Of a DNA stretch of 53,282 bases, positions 1 through 8,715 are shown one piece after another. The stretch is taken from contig CAAGHP010000006.1 in the NCBI GenBank assembly GCA_900769705.1, forward strand, positions 1 to 53,282, written 5' to 3'. A program made the position numbers and the translations under genes. The stretch's first letter is position 1. Each line of letters opens with the position of its first letter. The stretch is from Alphaproteobacteria bacterium. Its GTDB lineage: Bacteria > Pseudomonadota > Alphaproteobacteria > RF32 > CAG-239. The notes under the pieces are model-generated. The model was not told where the DNA came from, searched no databases, and saw only the letters and a program-made list of their open reading frames with translations.

Positions 1-168
1 ACACTTGCCGTTGCTGTAGGTATATCCTGATTTGCAGCGGTATTTTTTGCCTTGGTTGCAGCCGCGGTCGCAAGATTCGGAATTTGCATAGTCGGATAAT
101 GTTGTATATGTATATCCGCTGCAGTCTTCAGCGAGATAATTTAGCACAAAACGGCGGATTTTTGTTGA
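1..168 (-). CDS. Cysteine-rich protein fragment, runs off left edge
   Basis: An open minus-strand frame enters from the left edge and meets an in-frame TAA at 169-171, with no ATG in between. The only plausible start in view is a GTG at 145-147. The visible residues contain two similar short units, CSGYTYTTL and CKSGYTYSNGKC, and five cysteines in about 44 residues. This resembles repeats of small Cys-rich secreted proteins, but I cannot name a family. Either the gene starts at the GTG and continues outside the window, or this is a remnant of a longer gene interrupted at the TAA. The segment 172-287 up to the glgA stop holds no gene I can support. Confidence 0.4.
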
Positions 169-287
169 TTAGGTTAGTCGCTCGCCGCACCAAAATTACC
201 GGCACAAGTCCGTTAATGACGGAGAACAGATAAAAATTTGTGCTGTTTGTTCCAATGAACGAGAGTTTATTTCGTCTTGTTTATTAT

Positions 288-2324
288 TTATAATCCGCCG
301 GTGTGGAAAAGCTTGTCATATTTATAAACAGAACCGTGTGGAATAGACCAGCTGAAATCGTTTTTCATCGCGGCCTGTTGCATTTGGTGCATGGTTTTCG
401 GCGATGTATAAAAACAGCGAATGGCTCTCTCCATGGTTTCAAAATAAGCGTTGATATTATTTTTCAGGCGCTGAGCCTGCAAGTTTGGCCCATAGACACG
501 GTTACCGTCGGCAAAAAATACATCTGTTCGGAAGCCGTCGACGCCGTCTTGAATGGTGTCGACCAAGCCGCCGGTAGAAGTGGCAATCGGCAGGCTGCCT
601 TTAGCCATTGCCTCCATTTGCGTTAAACCGCACGGCTCGAAATATGACGGCATCAGATAGAAATCGGCAGCTAACTGTACGGAATAGGCAAATTGGTCGT
701 TATAGCCGTGAAATACAAAAATGCGCTTGGCAAAATCGCGGCAGATTTGCTTGGTGTTGTCTTTTAAGGCCATTAGATCATGAAACAGGTCTTTGTTTCC
801 GGCACCGCCTAAAACGAAAATCGGAAAATCTTGCGGCGAGTTCTTGTATTTGTCGGATATGCGCAGAATTGCATTCAGAGCGATATCATAGCCTTTTTGC
901 TCCACCATACGGCTGGTCATGCAGATAAACGGAATATTCTCGGCATTATGTAGAATGGATGAAATATCATCAAAATTATAAGTGTCTATCATGGGGATAA
1001 CTTTTTGACGATACGTTTCATCGGTGGCTAAGCGCGACAGTAATTTTATGCATTCTTTTTTGTTGTGCAATTTATTTTGCAGAGAGTGCTCGTTATAAAC
1101 TTTAAATTGCGTATTGCTGAAATATTGATTTATAAGCTCGATTTTTTTAGCATTCGGCGAAATCAGCTTTTTTTCATAGCCGTTGACTATACCGAAAAAA
1201 GTACGGCAATTTTTACGGATTTTCAGAATGTCGCGAAAATCAAAGCCAAAGCTTTTTTCACGCGATACTTCTTCCATATAATTTTTTGATACGGTAACAA
1301 TACGATCGGCTAAATGCATATTGCAGGAAGCCTGATTATAGGTGTCGCCGACTAAAAGAGTGTTGGCCGTGCGCGGATTGCTGTTTTTTACGGCCTTAGC
1401 GTTTTTTAAGACTAAGGTTGACAAATCTTCATAAAGCGAGTTTAGAATTTTTGAAGTGTTGTTATAATCCCAGCCCTGATAACCCATGTGATGAGCTATA
1501 TGGATAATCGGAATATCTTTGAGCTTATCGGCAATATCCAAAGATAGCCGTTTGGCATAAACTTTAGCCATAGTTAGATATTTTGTCAGTCCGGAAATTG
1601 CGCCGCTGTGCCAATCATTGGCAATCAGCATATTCGGCAAATCCAGACTTTTAATTTGTTTTGCTGCAATATTTTCCAGCAGGCAGTAAACAGCTTTAGA
1701 CAGAAACGCAAAACGCTCAACCTCATCTATATGCAGATTGTTTAGCACATAGCAACCTCCTTGACCAGACGGATTTTCGGCCGCCGGATTGATGGAAAAG
1801 AAACGGTCGTTATGCAAAAACAGATAGTCAGCGCCGTTTAAACTGCCTTTATACACATCAGCTTTGAAATTGCAAAAGCGATTGCGGCTGCCCATAAACG
1901 GAACCTTAATCGTGCAAAGTTTATGCAAAGCTATCTGTTGGTTTTCGGCTCCGCTGTAAATACCGTTTTCAAAAGTGCATTTTTTGCGTCCGGTATCGCC
2001 TAAATACATCGGAGTTATAATTGTGATATCGCTGTGTTCGCCTGCAAAACTTCTGTTATAGTTTTCCGGCAATTCCGAGGCTACCATGCCCAAACCGCCG
2101 CATTTCATAAAAGTAGCCGTTTCAGCGGTAATCATCCACGCATGAATTTGTTTGTTCTGCGGCCAGCATTTGTCAGTAAGACATTGCTTTTTGCCCATAT
2201 TCTGCATTTGCTGCAAAATCGCATCATGCGGCACGCCGAAATTTATACTGAATTTTTTTTTATTAAAATTTGTCGGCAAAAAAGAAAACTTATTTTTATC
2301 TGAAGCAAGATTCAATATAGACAT
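288..2324 (-). CDS. glgA: Glycogen/starch synthase, long variant
   Basis: A GT5-family glycogen synthase that would transfer glucose from ADP-glucose to a growing alpha-1,4-glucan in the cytoplasm. The N-terminal substrate loop reads KCGGLGMVASELP (about residues 74-86), matching the family KxGGLGDV motif. The C-terminal GT-B half carries SRMVEQKGYD and the donor-site block FEPCGLTQMEAM (about 562-573) with the catalytic-region Glu. At about 678 residues it is roughly 200 longer than typical bacterial GlgA; the extra length lies in a 60-residue N-terminal extension and in insertions around 110-200 and 390-460. ATG 2324 is used; a GTG sits one codon upstream. No glgC or glgB is in the window; glgP is at 20.8 kb. 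Confidence 0.9.
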   Translation of the reverse strand: MSILNLASDKNKFSFLPTNFNKKKFSINFGVPHDAILQQMQNMGKKQCLTDKCWPQNKQIHAWMITAETATFMKCGGLGMVASELPENYNRSFAGEHSDITIITPMYLGDTGRKKCTFENGIYSGAENQQIALHKLCTIKVPFMGSRNRFCNFKADVYKGSLNGADYLFLHNDRFFSINPAAENPSGQGGCYVLNNLHIDEVERFAFLSKAVYCLLENIAAKQIKSLDLPNMLIANDWHSGAISGLTKYLTMAKVYAKRLSLDIADKLKDIPIIHIAHHMGYQGWDYNNTSKILNSLYEDLSTLVLKNAKAVKNSNPRTANTLLVGDTYNQASCNMHLADRIVTVSKNYMEEVSREKSFGFDFRDILKIRKNCRTFFGIVNGYEKKLISPNAKKIELINQYFSNTQFKVYNEHSLQNKLHNKKECIKLLSRLATDETYRQKVIPMIDTYNFDDISSILHNAENIPFICMTSRMVEQKGYDIALNAILRISDKYKNSPQDFPIFVLGGAGNKDLFHDLMALKDNTKQICRDFAKRIFVFHGYNDQFAYSVQLAADFYLMPSYFEPCGLTQMEAMAKGSLPIATSTGGLVDTIQDGVDGFRTDVFFADGNRVYGPNLQAQRLKNNINAYFETMERAIRCFYTSPKTMHQMQQAAMKNDFSWSIPHGSVYKYDKLFHTGGL

Positions 2325-2403
2325 CACAATTACTTTCTAAACATAATATATCTTTAGTTTATCATCAAAAATTCAAACCTTCAACATAAAAAGAACTTAC
2401 GCT

Positions 2404-2433
2404 CTTGACTTGTCGGTAATTAGCCACTAAGTT
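2404..2433 (+). promoter_or_regulatory. Possible heat-shock (RpoH-type) promoter of grpE
   Basis: CTTGACT at 2404-2410 is followed after 13 nt by CCACTAAGTT, which loosely resembles the sigma-32 pattern CTTGAA-N13/14-CCCCAT. It lies about 45 nt upstream of grpE, a gene usually under heat-shock control. The match in the -10 half is weak, and a sigma-70 reading (TTGACT, 17 nt, TAAGTT) is equally possible. Confidence 0.35.
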
Positions 2434-2475
2434 CTATATAGATATTATCCAAACAAAATTAAAGAGGATACTGGA

Positions 2476-3066
2476 ATGACTGATAAAAAAGAAAAAATGT
2501 CCGCCGAAACCGAAAATAAAAAAGAACAATCCGCGGTGGAAGAAAATTCTGAAAATGTGCAAAACTCCGAAGGTATAGATAACGAGCTGAATAAGCTTAA
2601 GGAAGAAAATCAAAAACTGAAAGATTCTTTTTTGCGGGCTTACGCCGAAGCAGAAAATACTAAAAAACGCTGTCAGCAGGAAATTGAAAAAAATTCTAAA
2701 TTTGCAATTTCTTCTTTTGCAAAAGAACTTTTAGGTGTCGCTGATAATCTGCAGCGTGCATTAAGCGCCGTTGATGATGAAACCAAAACAAAATGCGAAG
2801 CTTTTATTAAAGGAGTGGAGCTTACTCAGAACGAACTGACTAAAGTTTTTGGTAAATTCGGCATTAAAAAATTGGAAAGCCTTAATAAAGTTTTTGACCC
2901 GAATTTTGAGCGCGTGGTGCAAGAAGTGGAAAATAAAGAAAAACCTGCCGGCACGATTATTGCTGAATTGCAATCAGGCTATACGCTAAACGACCGCATT
3001 TTGCGCGAGGCCATGGTTGTGGTAACCAAAGGCGGAGAGATAGCTGCTAAAGCCGAAGAAAAGTAA
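2476..3066 (+). CDS. grpE: Nucleotide exchange factor GrpE
   Basis: GrpE releases ADP from the chaperone DnaK. The 196-residue protein has the expected acidic, disordered N-terminus (1-40), a long coiled-coil (about 35-90, LRAYAEAENTKKR matching the family core), and the C-terminal beta domain with VFDPNFERVVQEV and the closing RILREAMVVV. An AGAGGA ribosome-binding site lies 7 nt before the ATG. It stands alone here: dnaK, dnaJ and hrcA are not adjacent. A strong intrinsic terminator follows, so it appears to be a single-gene transcript. Confidence 0.95.
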   Translation: MTDKKEKMSAETENKKEQSAVEENSENVQNSEGIDNELNKLKEENQKLKDSFLRAYAEAENTKKRCQQEIEKNSKFAISSFAKELLGVADNLQRALSAVDDETKTKCEAFIKGVELTQNELTKVFGKFGIKKLESLNKVFDPNFERVVQEVENKEKPAGTIIAELQSGYTLNDRILREAMVVVTKGGEIAAKAEEK

Positions 3067-3100
3067 ACAAAAACGATTTAAAATATCTGAAAAAAAATTT

Positions 3101-3128
3101 AAAGTCCGTGCCGCAGCGGACTTTTTTT
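3101..3128 (+). terminator. Intrinsic terminator after grpE
   Basis: Perfect 8-bp stem AAAGTCCG (3101-3108) with CGGACTTT (3117-3124), an 8-nt loop and a run of T residues. Confidence 0.9.
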
Positions 3129-3192
3129 ATTTGACGCGGCAAAATAAATGGTATATCTGATAAATTATTATTTATTACTGAAAAAATGGCGT

Positions 3193-3198
3193 TATAAT
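3193..3198 (+). promoter_or_regulatory. Perfect -10 box just upstream of lptF
   Basis: TATAAT at 3193-3198 ends 7 nt before the ATG at 3206 of lptF, so a transcript from it would begin at or next to the start codon. There is no Shine-Dalgarno sequence in front of that ATG. The -35 region is weak (TTTATT, 16-nt spacer). Confidence 0.4.
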
Positions 3199-3205
3199 CT
3201 TGCGC

Positions 3206-4330
3206 ATGAAAATATTGAACGTTTATATTTTTAAGCAGATTTTTATCGGATTTCTGCTGGTTTGTTTCTCTCTGCTGGCTATGCTGTGGCTGACGCAGTC
3301 GCTTCGGTTTGTGGAAATGGTTACGCGGCAGGGATTGCCGGTATATCTTTTTGCCGAAATGACATCGCTTTTGATGCCGCGTATTTTTAATATTTTATCG
3401 CCGGTTGCCGTTTTTGTGACTGTATTGTTTGTGTATAACCGCCTGATTGCCGACAGGGAACTTGTGGTTATGCAGTCGGCAGGCATCAGCCCTTGGAGTA
3501 ATGCTAAAGCGGCTATTATGATTGGTGTGCTGCTGGCATTGTTTAATGTGTTTGTGATGAATTGGGGAATACCTTGGTCTGAAAATAAGTTCCGTGATTT
3601 GGAATGGCGTGTAAAAAATAATCTGACGCAAATGGTTTTCCGCGAGGGCGAATTTACAACGCTTAAAAATGGCATTACCGTGTTTGTAAACAAGCATGAA
3701 GATGACGGTTCGGTCAGCGGTATTTTTGTCAGCGATGAAAGCAAACCGGGGATAAAAGTTACTTTGACTGCAGAAAAAGGCCGCCTGCTTCAAACTGAAA
3801 AAGGCCCGCGAATCTTGTTTATAAACGGTGTACGTCAAGAAATTAACACTAAAGACTATAAATTCAGCAATCTGTCTTTCTCTCGCTATTCGGCAGAATT
3901 TAGCAATATTGAAAGTAAAAAGAAAAAAAATCAGACAGTGCGTGAACGTTCTATCGGCGAGTTGCTGAATGCGGCAAATGATAAAACTTTAGATGCGCAG
4001 GCTGTGCGCAAAAGCATTGTTGAAGGACATCGCCGTATATTGTATCCGTTTTATAATCTTCTGTTTGCGCTGCTGGCCTGCGTCGGGCTGTTAATCAGTT
4101 CATTCAATCGCCGCGGACAGACAAAAGTAATAAGCATAGAGATTGTCTGCATGATTGTAATCTTAGGCGGGGATTTGGCATTTACAAACTTAGCCGGACG
4201 TTCATTATATTTGCTGCCGGTTTTGTATATAAATTGCTTTTTGCCTTTAGCAATTTGCTTTTATTTGCTATTTTTCTATAACCCATTTTATTTTTGCCGG
4301 TTTAGGGCAAAGGAGAATCATGAAAATTAG
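3206..4330 (+). CDS. lptF: LPS export ABC transporter permease LptF
   Basis: An LptF/LptG-family inner-membrane permease, part of the LptB2FGC machine that extracts lipopolysaccharide from the inner membrane. Three N-terminal membrane helices (about 5-30, 50-75, 95-120), a periplasmic beta-jellyroll (about 130-260) and three C-terminal helices (about 275-365) fit the family. The segments SLRFVEMVTRQGLP and LFVYNRLIADRELVVMQSAG resemble LptF more than LptG. The upstream TTG at 3200 is in frame, but ATG 3206 is the more likely start. Its 3' end overlaps lptD by 11 bp. The usual partner lptG, normally between lptF and lptD, is absent here. Confidence 0.85.
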   Translation: MKILNVYIFKQIFIGFLLVCFSLLAMLWLTQSLRFVEMVTRQGLPVYLFAEMTSLLMPRIFNILSPVAVFVTVLFVYNRLIADRELVVMQSAGISPWSNAKAAIMIGVLLALFNVFVMNWGIPWSENKFRDLEWRVKNNLTQMVFREGEFTTLKNGITVFVNKHEDDGSVSGIFVSDESKPGIKVTLTAEKGRLLQTEKGPRILFINGVRQEINTKDYKFSNLSFSRYSAEFSNIESKKKKNQTVRERSIGELLNAANDKTLDAQAVRKSIVEGHRRILYPFYNLLFALLACVGLLISSFNRRGQTKVISIEIVCMIVILGGDLAFTNLAGRSLYLLPVLYINCFLPLAICFYLLFFYNPFYFCRFRAKENHEN

Positions 4331-6593
4331 TCGTTTAACAGGCCTGAAGTTGCTGCTGCCTGCATTGCTGTGCGGGCATTCGGCGTATGCGGTAAACGAA
4401 GCCGGAGAAATTCAGCGTCAGGAACAAAAATCTCCGCATGCGACAATGGATGTTTCACATAATATTACCAATATCCAATTTGCCGAAGACAGTAATATTG
4501 CCGGACAAGAAGCGGTTAATTTCAGCGCCGACGAGCTTACAAACGATGAAAACAGCGGTTTGATAACGGCAACCGGCGATGTGGAAATAGAATATAATAA
4601 AATGCTGCTGAAAACCGATAAGTTGGTTTATGATCAAAATAAAGATGTGGTGACGGCTATTGGCAATGTGAAACTTTATTCGTCAGACGGTTCAATTGTT
4701 TACAGCGATAGGGTGTCGTTAGCTGAACAGATGACAGTAGGTGAAATGCATCATATAAAAGTTTTGCTTAAAGATGAATCGCATGTTTTTGCCGACAGTT
4801 TCAGAAAGAAAAACAACCAAACTAAGCAGCTGATGTATGCAACATATACGCCTTGCGATATGTGCGATACCGAAGCTCCGCTGTGGTCAATTAGCGCACG
4901 TAAGGTGCAGCATGATGAAAAAAGCCAAAATGTACATTATAACGATGCGTTTATCAAAATCAAAAACGTTCCGATTTTGTATACTCCGTTTTTCTCGCAT
5001 CCTGATCCGAGCGTAAAACGCCGTTCCGGCTTTTTGGCGCCGACCATGGGAAGTTCAAATTATTTGGGAGCTATGGTGCAGCCGCGTTATTTTTGGGCGG
5101 TAAATAATCAAACCAATGTAATTTTTTCGCCGATTTTTTCGACTGATAAAAATCCGGTTTGGGGCGGAGAATATCAGCAATATTTTTATAGCGCCAACAC
5201 CAATATTGCCGGCAGCTATCTGAAAGATAATGAGGATAACCGTCCGCCTCATCGTGGAAATTTGTTTGTCAGCGGGCGCTATGATATAAATGACTTATGG
5301 CGGATGAAATATGATTTGAAATATGTTTCCGACTATATCTATCTGAAAGAATTGAGTCTGCCGTATCAGGATGATGCTTGGCTGACATCTAATGTGACGT
5401 TTGAGCGTTTCAGCGGGCGTGATTATGCTTCGGTTGATGCTTATTATTACAAGATATTGAGTTATAACCTGCGCCGCCGTAATGAAAAACAGTTTCACGA
5501 AATAAACGACCGCAAACCAACAGTGGCTCCGCTTGTTGATGTTGAAATATATTCCGATCCGAGCTCTATCGGTTCATATTTCAAAAATGAGTTTAACGGA
5601 GCTTCAATTTATCATCCGAACGGCAGAAATACTCAGCGTTTGACTTCTATAAACGCGTGGGAACTGCCGTTTACTTCATCATTTGGCGAAAAATACAGAT
5701 TTGTCGGCTCTTTAAAGTCTGACGCCTATTATGTGAACCGTTATCAGAGCAATATTTATGATAAATATAGCGGCACGGTTACCAGATTTTTCCCGCAGGC
5801 CGGTGTAGAATGGCGGCTGCCGTTTGTAAAAGCAACCGAATCATCGCGGCAGATTATTGAACCTGTCATTGTCGGCGTGGTTGCTCCTAAAGGCGGAAAT
5901 AAAGTCGATAAAATTCCGAATGAGGACAGTGAAGATGTTTATTTTGATGATACCAATGTTTTGGATTTGGATAGATATGCGGGTTATGACCGCAATGATA
6001 CGGGCAGTCGCGTCAGCTATGGCCTGCGCTGGAGCTCATACGGCGACATCATCGGCCGTACGTCGGCATTTATTGCTCAAAGCTATGAAAAAGACAAAGA
6101 CAGCAGTTTTAATGAAAGCTTGGATAGCAGTTATGATTCCAAATTCAGCGATTACGTCGGACGCATTAACGCCGATCCGAATGAATATTTGAATTTGAAT
6201 TATCGTTTTCGTCTGGATAAAGATAATTTGAGTGCAAAATACAGCGAGCTGGGCGCCAGAGTGGGACCGAAATTTTTGCGTGCCAATGTATCTTATATCT
6301 TTTTGCAGGGAAACACTTATTATAATCAGTTGTATTCCGAGCGAAAAGAATTATATACTTCACTGAGTTCTGATTTGTCGCAGTTTTGGTCTGTAAGCAT
6401 CTATAATTTGCAGGATATGACAGAAAACAGCCGCGGCTCTCTGGAACACGGCGGCAATGTTATTTATGAAGATGAATGTTTGAAATGGGTTACCAGCGTT
6501 AAAAAATATAACAGCAGTAACCCTGATTTGAAAAACAGCTATGAGTTTGGCACAACATTTTATCTTAAAACCATTGGCAGCTTTGGTTCATAG
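4320..6593 (+). CDS. lptD: LPS-assembly outer membrane protein LptD
   Basis: LptD inserts lipopolysaccharide into the outer leaflet together with LptE. The 757-residue protein begins with a signal peptide ending near GHSAYA, followed by an OstA/LptA-like periplasmic domain (about 45-190, pattern LITATGDVEIEYN) and a long beta-barrel rich in aromatic residues (about 210-757). Cysteines in YTPCDMCD (about residue 180) and in DECLKW near the C-terminus could form the family's disulfides linking the two domains. An AAGGAG ribosome-binding site lies inside the end of lptF, and the 11-bp overlap suggests translational coupling. Confidence 0.93.
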   Translation: MKISRLTGLKLLLPALLCGHSAYAVNEAGEIQRQEQKSPHATMDVSHNITNIQFAEDSNIAGQEAVNFSADELTNDENSGLITATGDVEIEYNKMLLKTDKLVYDQNKDVVTAIGNVKLYSSDGSIVYSDRVSLAEQMTVGEMHHIKVLLKDESHVFADSFRKKNNQTKQLMYATYTPCDMCDTEAPLWSISARKVQHDEKSQNVHYNDAFIKIKNVPILYTPFFSHPDPSVKRRSGFLAPTMGSSNYLGAMVQPRYFWAVNNQTNVIFSPIFSTDKNPVWGGEYQQYFYSANTNIAGSYLKDNEDNRPPHRGNLFVSGRYDINDLWRMKYDLKYVSDYIYLKELSLPYQDDAWLTSNVTFERFSGRDYASVDAYYYKILSYNLRRRNEKQFHEINDRKPTVAPLVDVEIYSDPSSIGSYFKNEFNGASIYHPNGRNTQRLTSINAWELPFTSSFGEKYRFVGSLKSDAYYVNRYQSNIYDKYSGTVTRFFPQAGVEWRLPFVKATESSRQIIEPVIVGVVAPKGGNKVDKIPNEDSEDVYFDDTNVLDLDRYAGYDRNDTGSRVSYGLRWSSYGDIIGRTSAFIAQSYEKDKDSSFNESLDSSYDSKFSDYVGRINADPNEYLNLNYRFRLDKDNLSAKYSELGARVGPKFLRANVSYIFLQGNTYYNQLYSERKELYTSLSSDLSQFWSVSIYNLQDMTENSRGSLEHGGNVIYEDECLKWVTSVKKYNSSNPDLKNSYEFGTTFYLKTIGSFGS

Positions 6594-6606
6594 GTAAGGA
6601 GAAAAG

Positions 6607-7806
6607 ATGAAAAAAGCAATTCTTTTTTTGGGTATGGCACTGTTTTGCGGCAAGATTGCAGCCGCAGAAAATATAAATCTGCAGGAGCTTGACAGCCAGG
6701 CGCGTATGGAACGGCCAAATACCAATTCCATTATGTTCCGGCGGAATGCCGAACAATATAAACAGCTGAGCGAAGATGAAAAGACAGATATCGCCAACCG
6801 CCGTGAGGCGGCAAGGCAAATGCGTCTGCAGCAGGAAGAGTTTGCCCGCCGCAAAGCAGAAGAAGAGGCGCGCCGCCGTGCTATGGAAGAAGCCGAAAGA
6901 GAAGCAGAGCGCCGTAGGGCAGAAGCTTTGAAGCCGATTACTTTATATGAAAATAAACTTAAAATCTATGCTTTGGTAAACGGCGAGGTGATTACCAGCA
7001 GTGATATGCAAAGCCGCATCAATGCTTTTATTCTGATGACCGGTATTCCGTATAACCAGCAGACTAAAGCAATGATAATAGGTAAAGTCCTGCAGTCGGC
7101 GATTGATGAAAAGCTGAAAATTCAGGAAGCTGAAAAAAATAAAATTAAGATTAGCCAAAAAGAAATAGATAATGCTTTGCGTAAATTTGAAAAAAACAAT
7201 AATATGCCGGCCGGCGAACTTAAAAAAGTTTTAAGCGAAGCTAAAGTCAGCGTCAAAGAATGGAGTACGCAGATAGAAGCTGATTTGGCTTGGCAGAAGC
7301 TTATTTCGCAAAAGGGCTATAATGAATTTAATATCAGCGAAAATGATGTTAGTAAGGCTCTTAATGAAATTAAAAACGACCAGAAAAAACAAAAGGTTAT
7401 GGTTTCAGAAATCGTTATAGATAAAAAAGATGCCAAAGATTTAAATCAGCTGGTTGAAAATTTGCGTCATGATCCGCGTTTTGAGCTTTATGCTATGCAG
7501 TTTTCGCAAAGTCCAAGTGCGGCCAATGGCGGACATTTGGGCTGGGTAGGCAAAGGCAAATTGCCGGCTGTTTTGGAAAATGCCGTTTTGAAAATGAAAG
7601 ACGGCGATGTTTCTGATCCCATTGCCTACGGCAAAGATTTTTATATTTTAAAGCTGGAAAAAATTTTTAATCCGGCCACAGATAAGCCTGAGCTTCCTTC
7701 ACGCAAAGAAGTTAAAAGTTTTTTGGAAAATAAAAAGCTGGAGGAATACTCCAACCGTTATATCAAAAACCTGCGCAGCCGCGCTTTGATAGAAAAGAAA
7801 GTATAA
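6607..7806 (+). CDS. surA: SurA-like periplasmic chaperone / parvulin isomerase
   Basis: A periplasmic peptidyl-prolyl isomerase expected to chaperone outer-membrane proteins such as the neighbouring LptD. A signal peptide ends near GKIAAA. Residues about 60-115 are a dense Arg/Glu/Ala helix-forming stretch not usual in SurA. The SurA N-domain follows (about 120-255, beginning LKIYALVNGEVITSSD), then one parvulin domain (about 265-365) with FSQSPSAANGGHLGWV. It lies 13 bp after lptD with a GGAG site and shares one base of its stop with the rsmA start (TAATG), so it is in one operon with both. Confidence 0.88.
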   Translation: MKKAILFLGMALFCGKIAAAENINLQELDSQARMERPNTNSIMFRRNAEQYKQLSEDEKTDIANRREAARQMRLQQEEFARRKAEEEARRRAMEEAEREAERRRAEALKPITLYENKLKIYALVNGEVITSSDMQSRINAFILMTGIPYNQQTKAMIIGKVLQSAIDEKLKIQEAEKNKIKISQKEIDNALRKFEKNNNMPAGELKKVLSEAKVSVKEWSTQIEADLAWQKLISQKGYNEFNISENDVSKALNEIKNDQKKQKVMVSEIVIDKKDAKDLNQLVENLRHDPRFELYAMQFSQSPSAANGGHLGWVGKGKLPAVLENAVLKMKDGDVSDPIAYGKDFYILKLEKIFNPATDKPELPSRKEVKSFLENKKLEEYSNRYIKNLRSRALIEKKV

Positions 7807-8636
7807 TGACAGAGCTTCCTTCCTTACGAGAAACGGTTGACAGCCATGGTTTGATGGCCAAAAAAGCCTTGGGACAGAATTTTTTGCTGGATCAAAATGT
7901 TACGGATAAGATTATCCGCTGCTCTTTGGCTGCCCGCGGTATACCGGATTTTTCGGGAGAAGATGTATTTGAAATCGGCCCCGGTCCGGGAGGTTTAACC
8001 CGCGCTGTTTTGAAAACGAATCCGCATAGCCTCACGGTTATAGAAATGGATGAGCGCTGCATAGAAATTATGCAGGAGTTGCAGATGGTTTGCGGGGCAA
8101 CGCTGCAGATTGTAAACGGCGATGCGCTTGAGTTTGATTTCGGACTGAAAACCGAGCGCCCGAAGAGTATTGTCAGCAATCTGCCGTATCATATATCGGT
8201 TCCTCTGCTGTTAGGATTTTTGCGGCAGATGCGGAATTTTAACAGCTTGACACTGATGTTTCAAAAAGAAGTGGCGGAGCGGATTTCGGCTGAGCCGAAC
8301 AATAAAAATTACGGACGGTTGTCGGTTATATCTCAGCTGGTTTGCAAAGTTAAGCCGCTGTTTAATCTGAATCCGAATTGTTTTGTTCCGGCGCCAAAAA
8401 TTTGGTCTTCGGTGCTGCTGTTTTTGCCGCAGGAAAATATTCCGACAGCTGAAGAATTTAAAAAGCTGGAAAAAATTACGGAAGTAGCTTTCGGACAGCG
8501 CCGCAAAATGATTCGCCAAAGTCTGAAAATTCTGCCGAATTTGGAAAAAGCCTGTGAAATTGCCGGAGTGTCTTTGACAGACAGAGCCGAAAATATTACT
8601 CCGAAACAGTATCTGATTTTGGCGCAAAATATTTAA
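7806..8636 (+). CDS. rsmA: 16S rRNA dimethyladenosine transferase RsmA (KsgA)
   Basis: RsmA dimethylates two adjacent adenines near the 3' end of 16S rRNA during small-subunit maturation. KKALGQNFLLD at the N-terminus, the SAM-binding motif FEIGPGPGGLTRA (about residues 57-69) and the catalytic SNLPYHIS (about 124-131) identify it; the C-terminal lobe with FGQRRKMIRQSLK is present. At 276 residues it has normal length. The start codon overlaps the surA stop. In related bacteria pdxA usually sits between surA and rsmA; it is missing here. Confidence 0.95.
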   Translation: MTELPSLRETVDSHGLMAKKALGQNFLLDQNVTDKIIRCSLAARGIPDFSGEDVFEIGPGPGGLTRAVLKTNPHSLTVIEMDERCIEIMQELQMVCGATLQIVNGDALEFDFGLKTERPKSIVSNLPYHISVPLLLGFLRQMRNFNSLTLMFQKEVAERISAEPNNKNYGRLSVISQLVCKVKPLFNLNPNCFVPAPKIWSSVLLFLPQENIPTAEEFKKLEKITEVAFGQRRKMIRQSLKILPNLEKACEIAGVSLTDRAENITPKQYLILAQNI

Positions 8637-8715
8637 TTAATCTCTTGTTTTTTATAAAAATGTTAATATTTTTTCCTTAGCCTATAAAGGGTTCAAACTT
8701 TTTAGGACATTGAAA

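Noticed and set aside
303..928. Two plus-strand ORFs at the left end
   Set aside because: Antisense shadows of the glycogen synthase gene, without ribosome-binding sites or recognisable domains.
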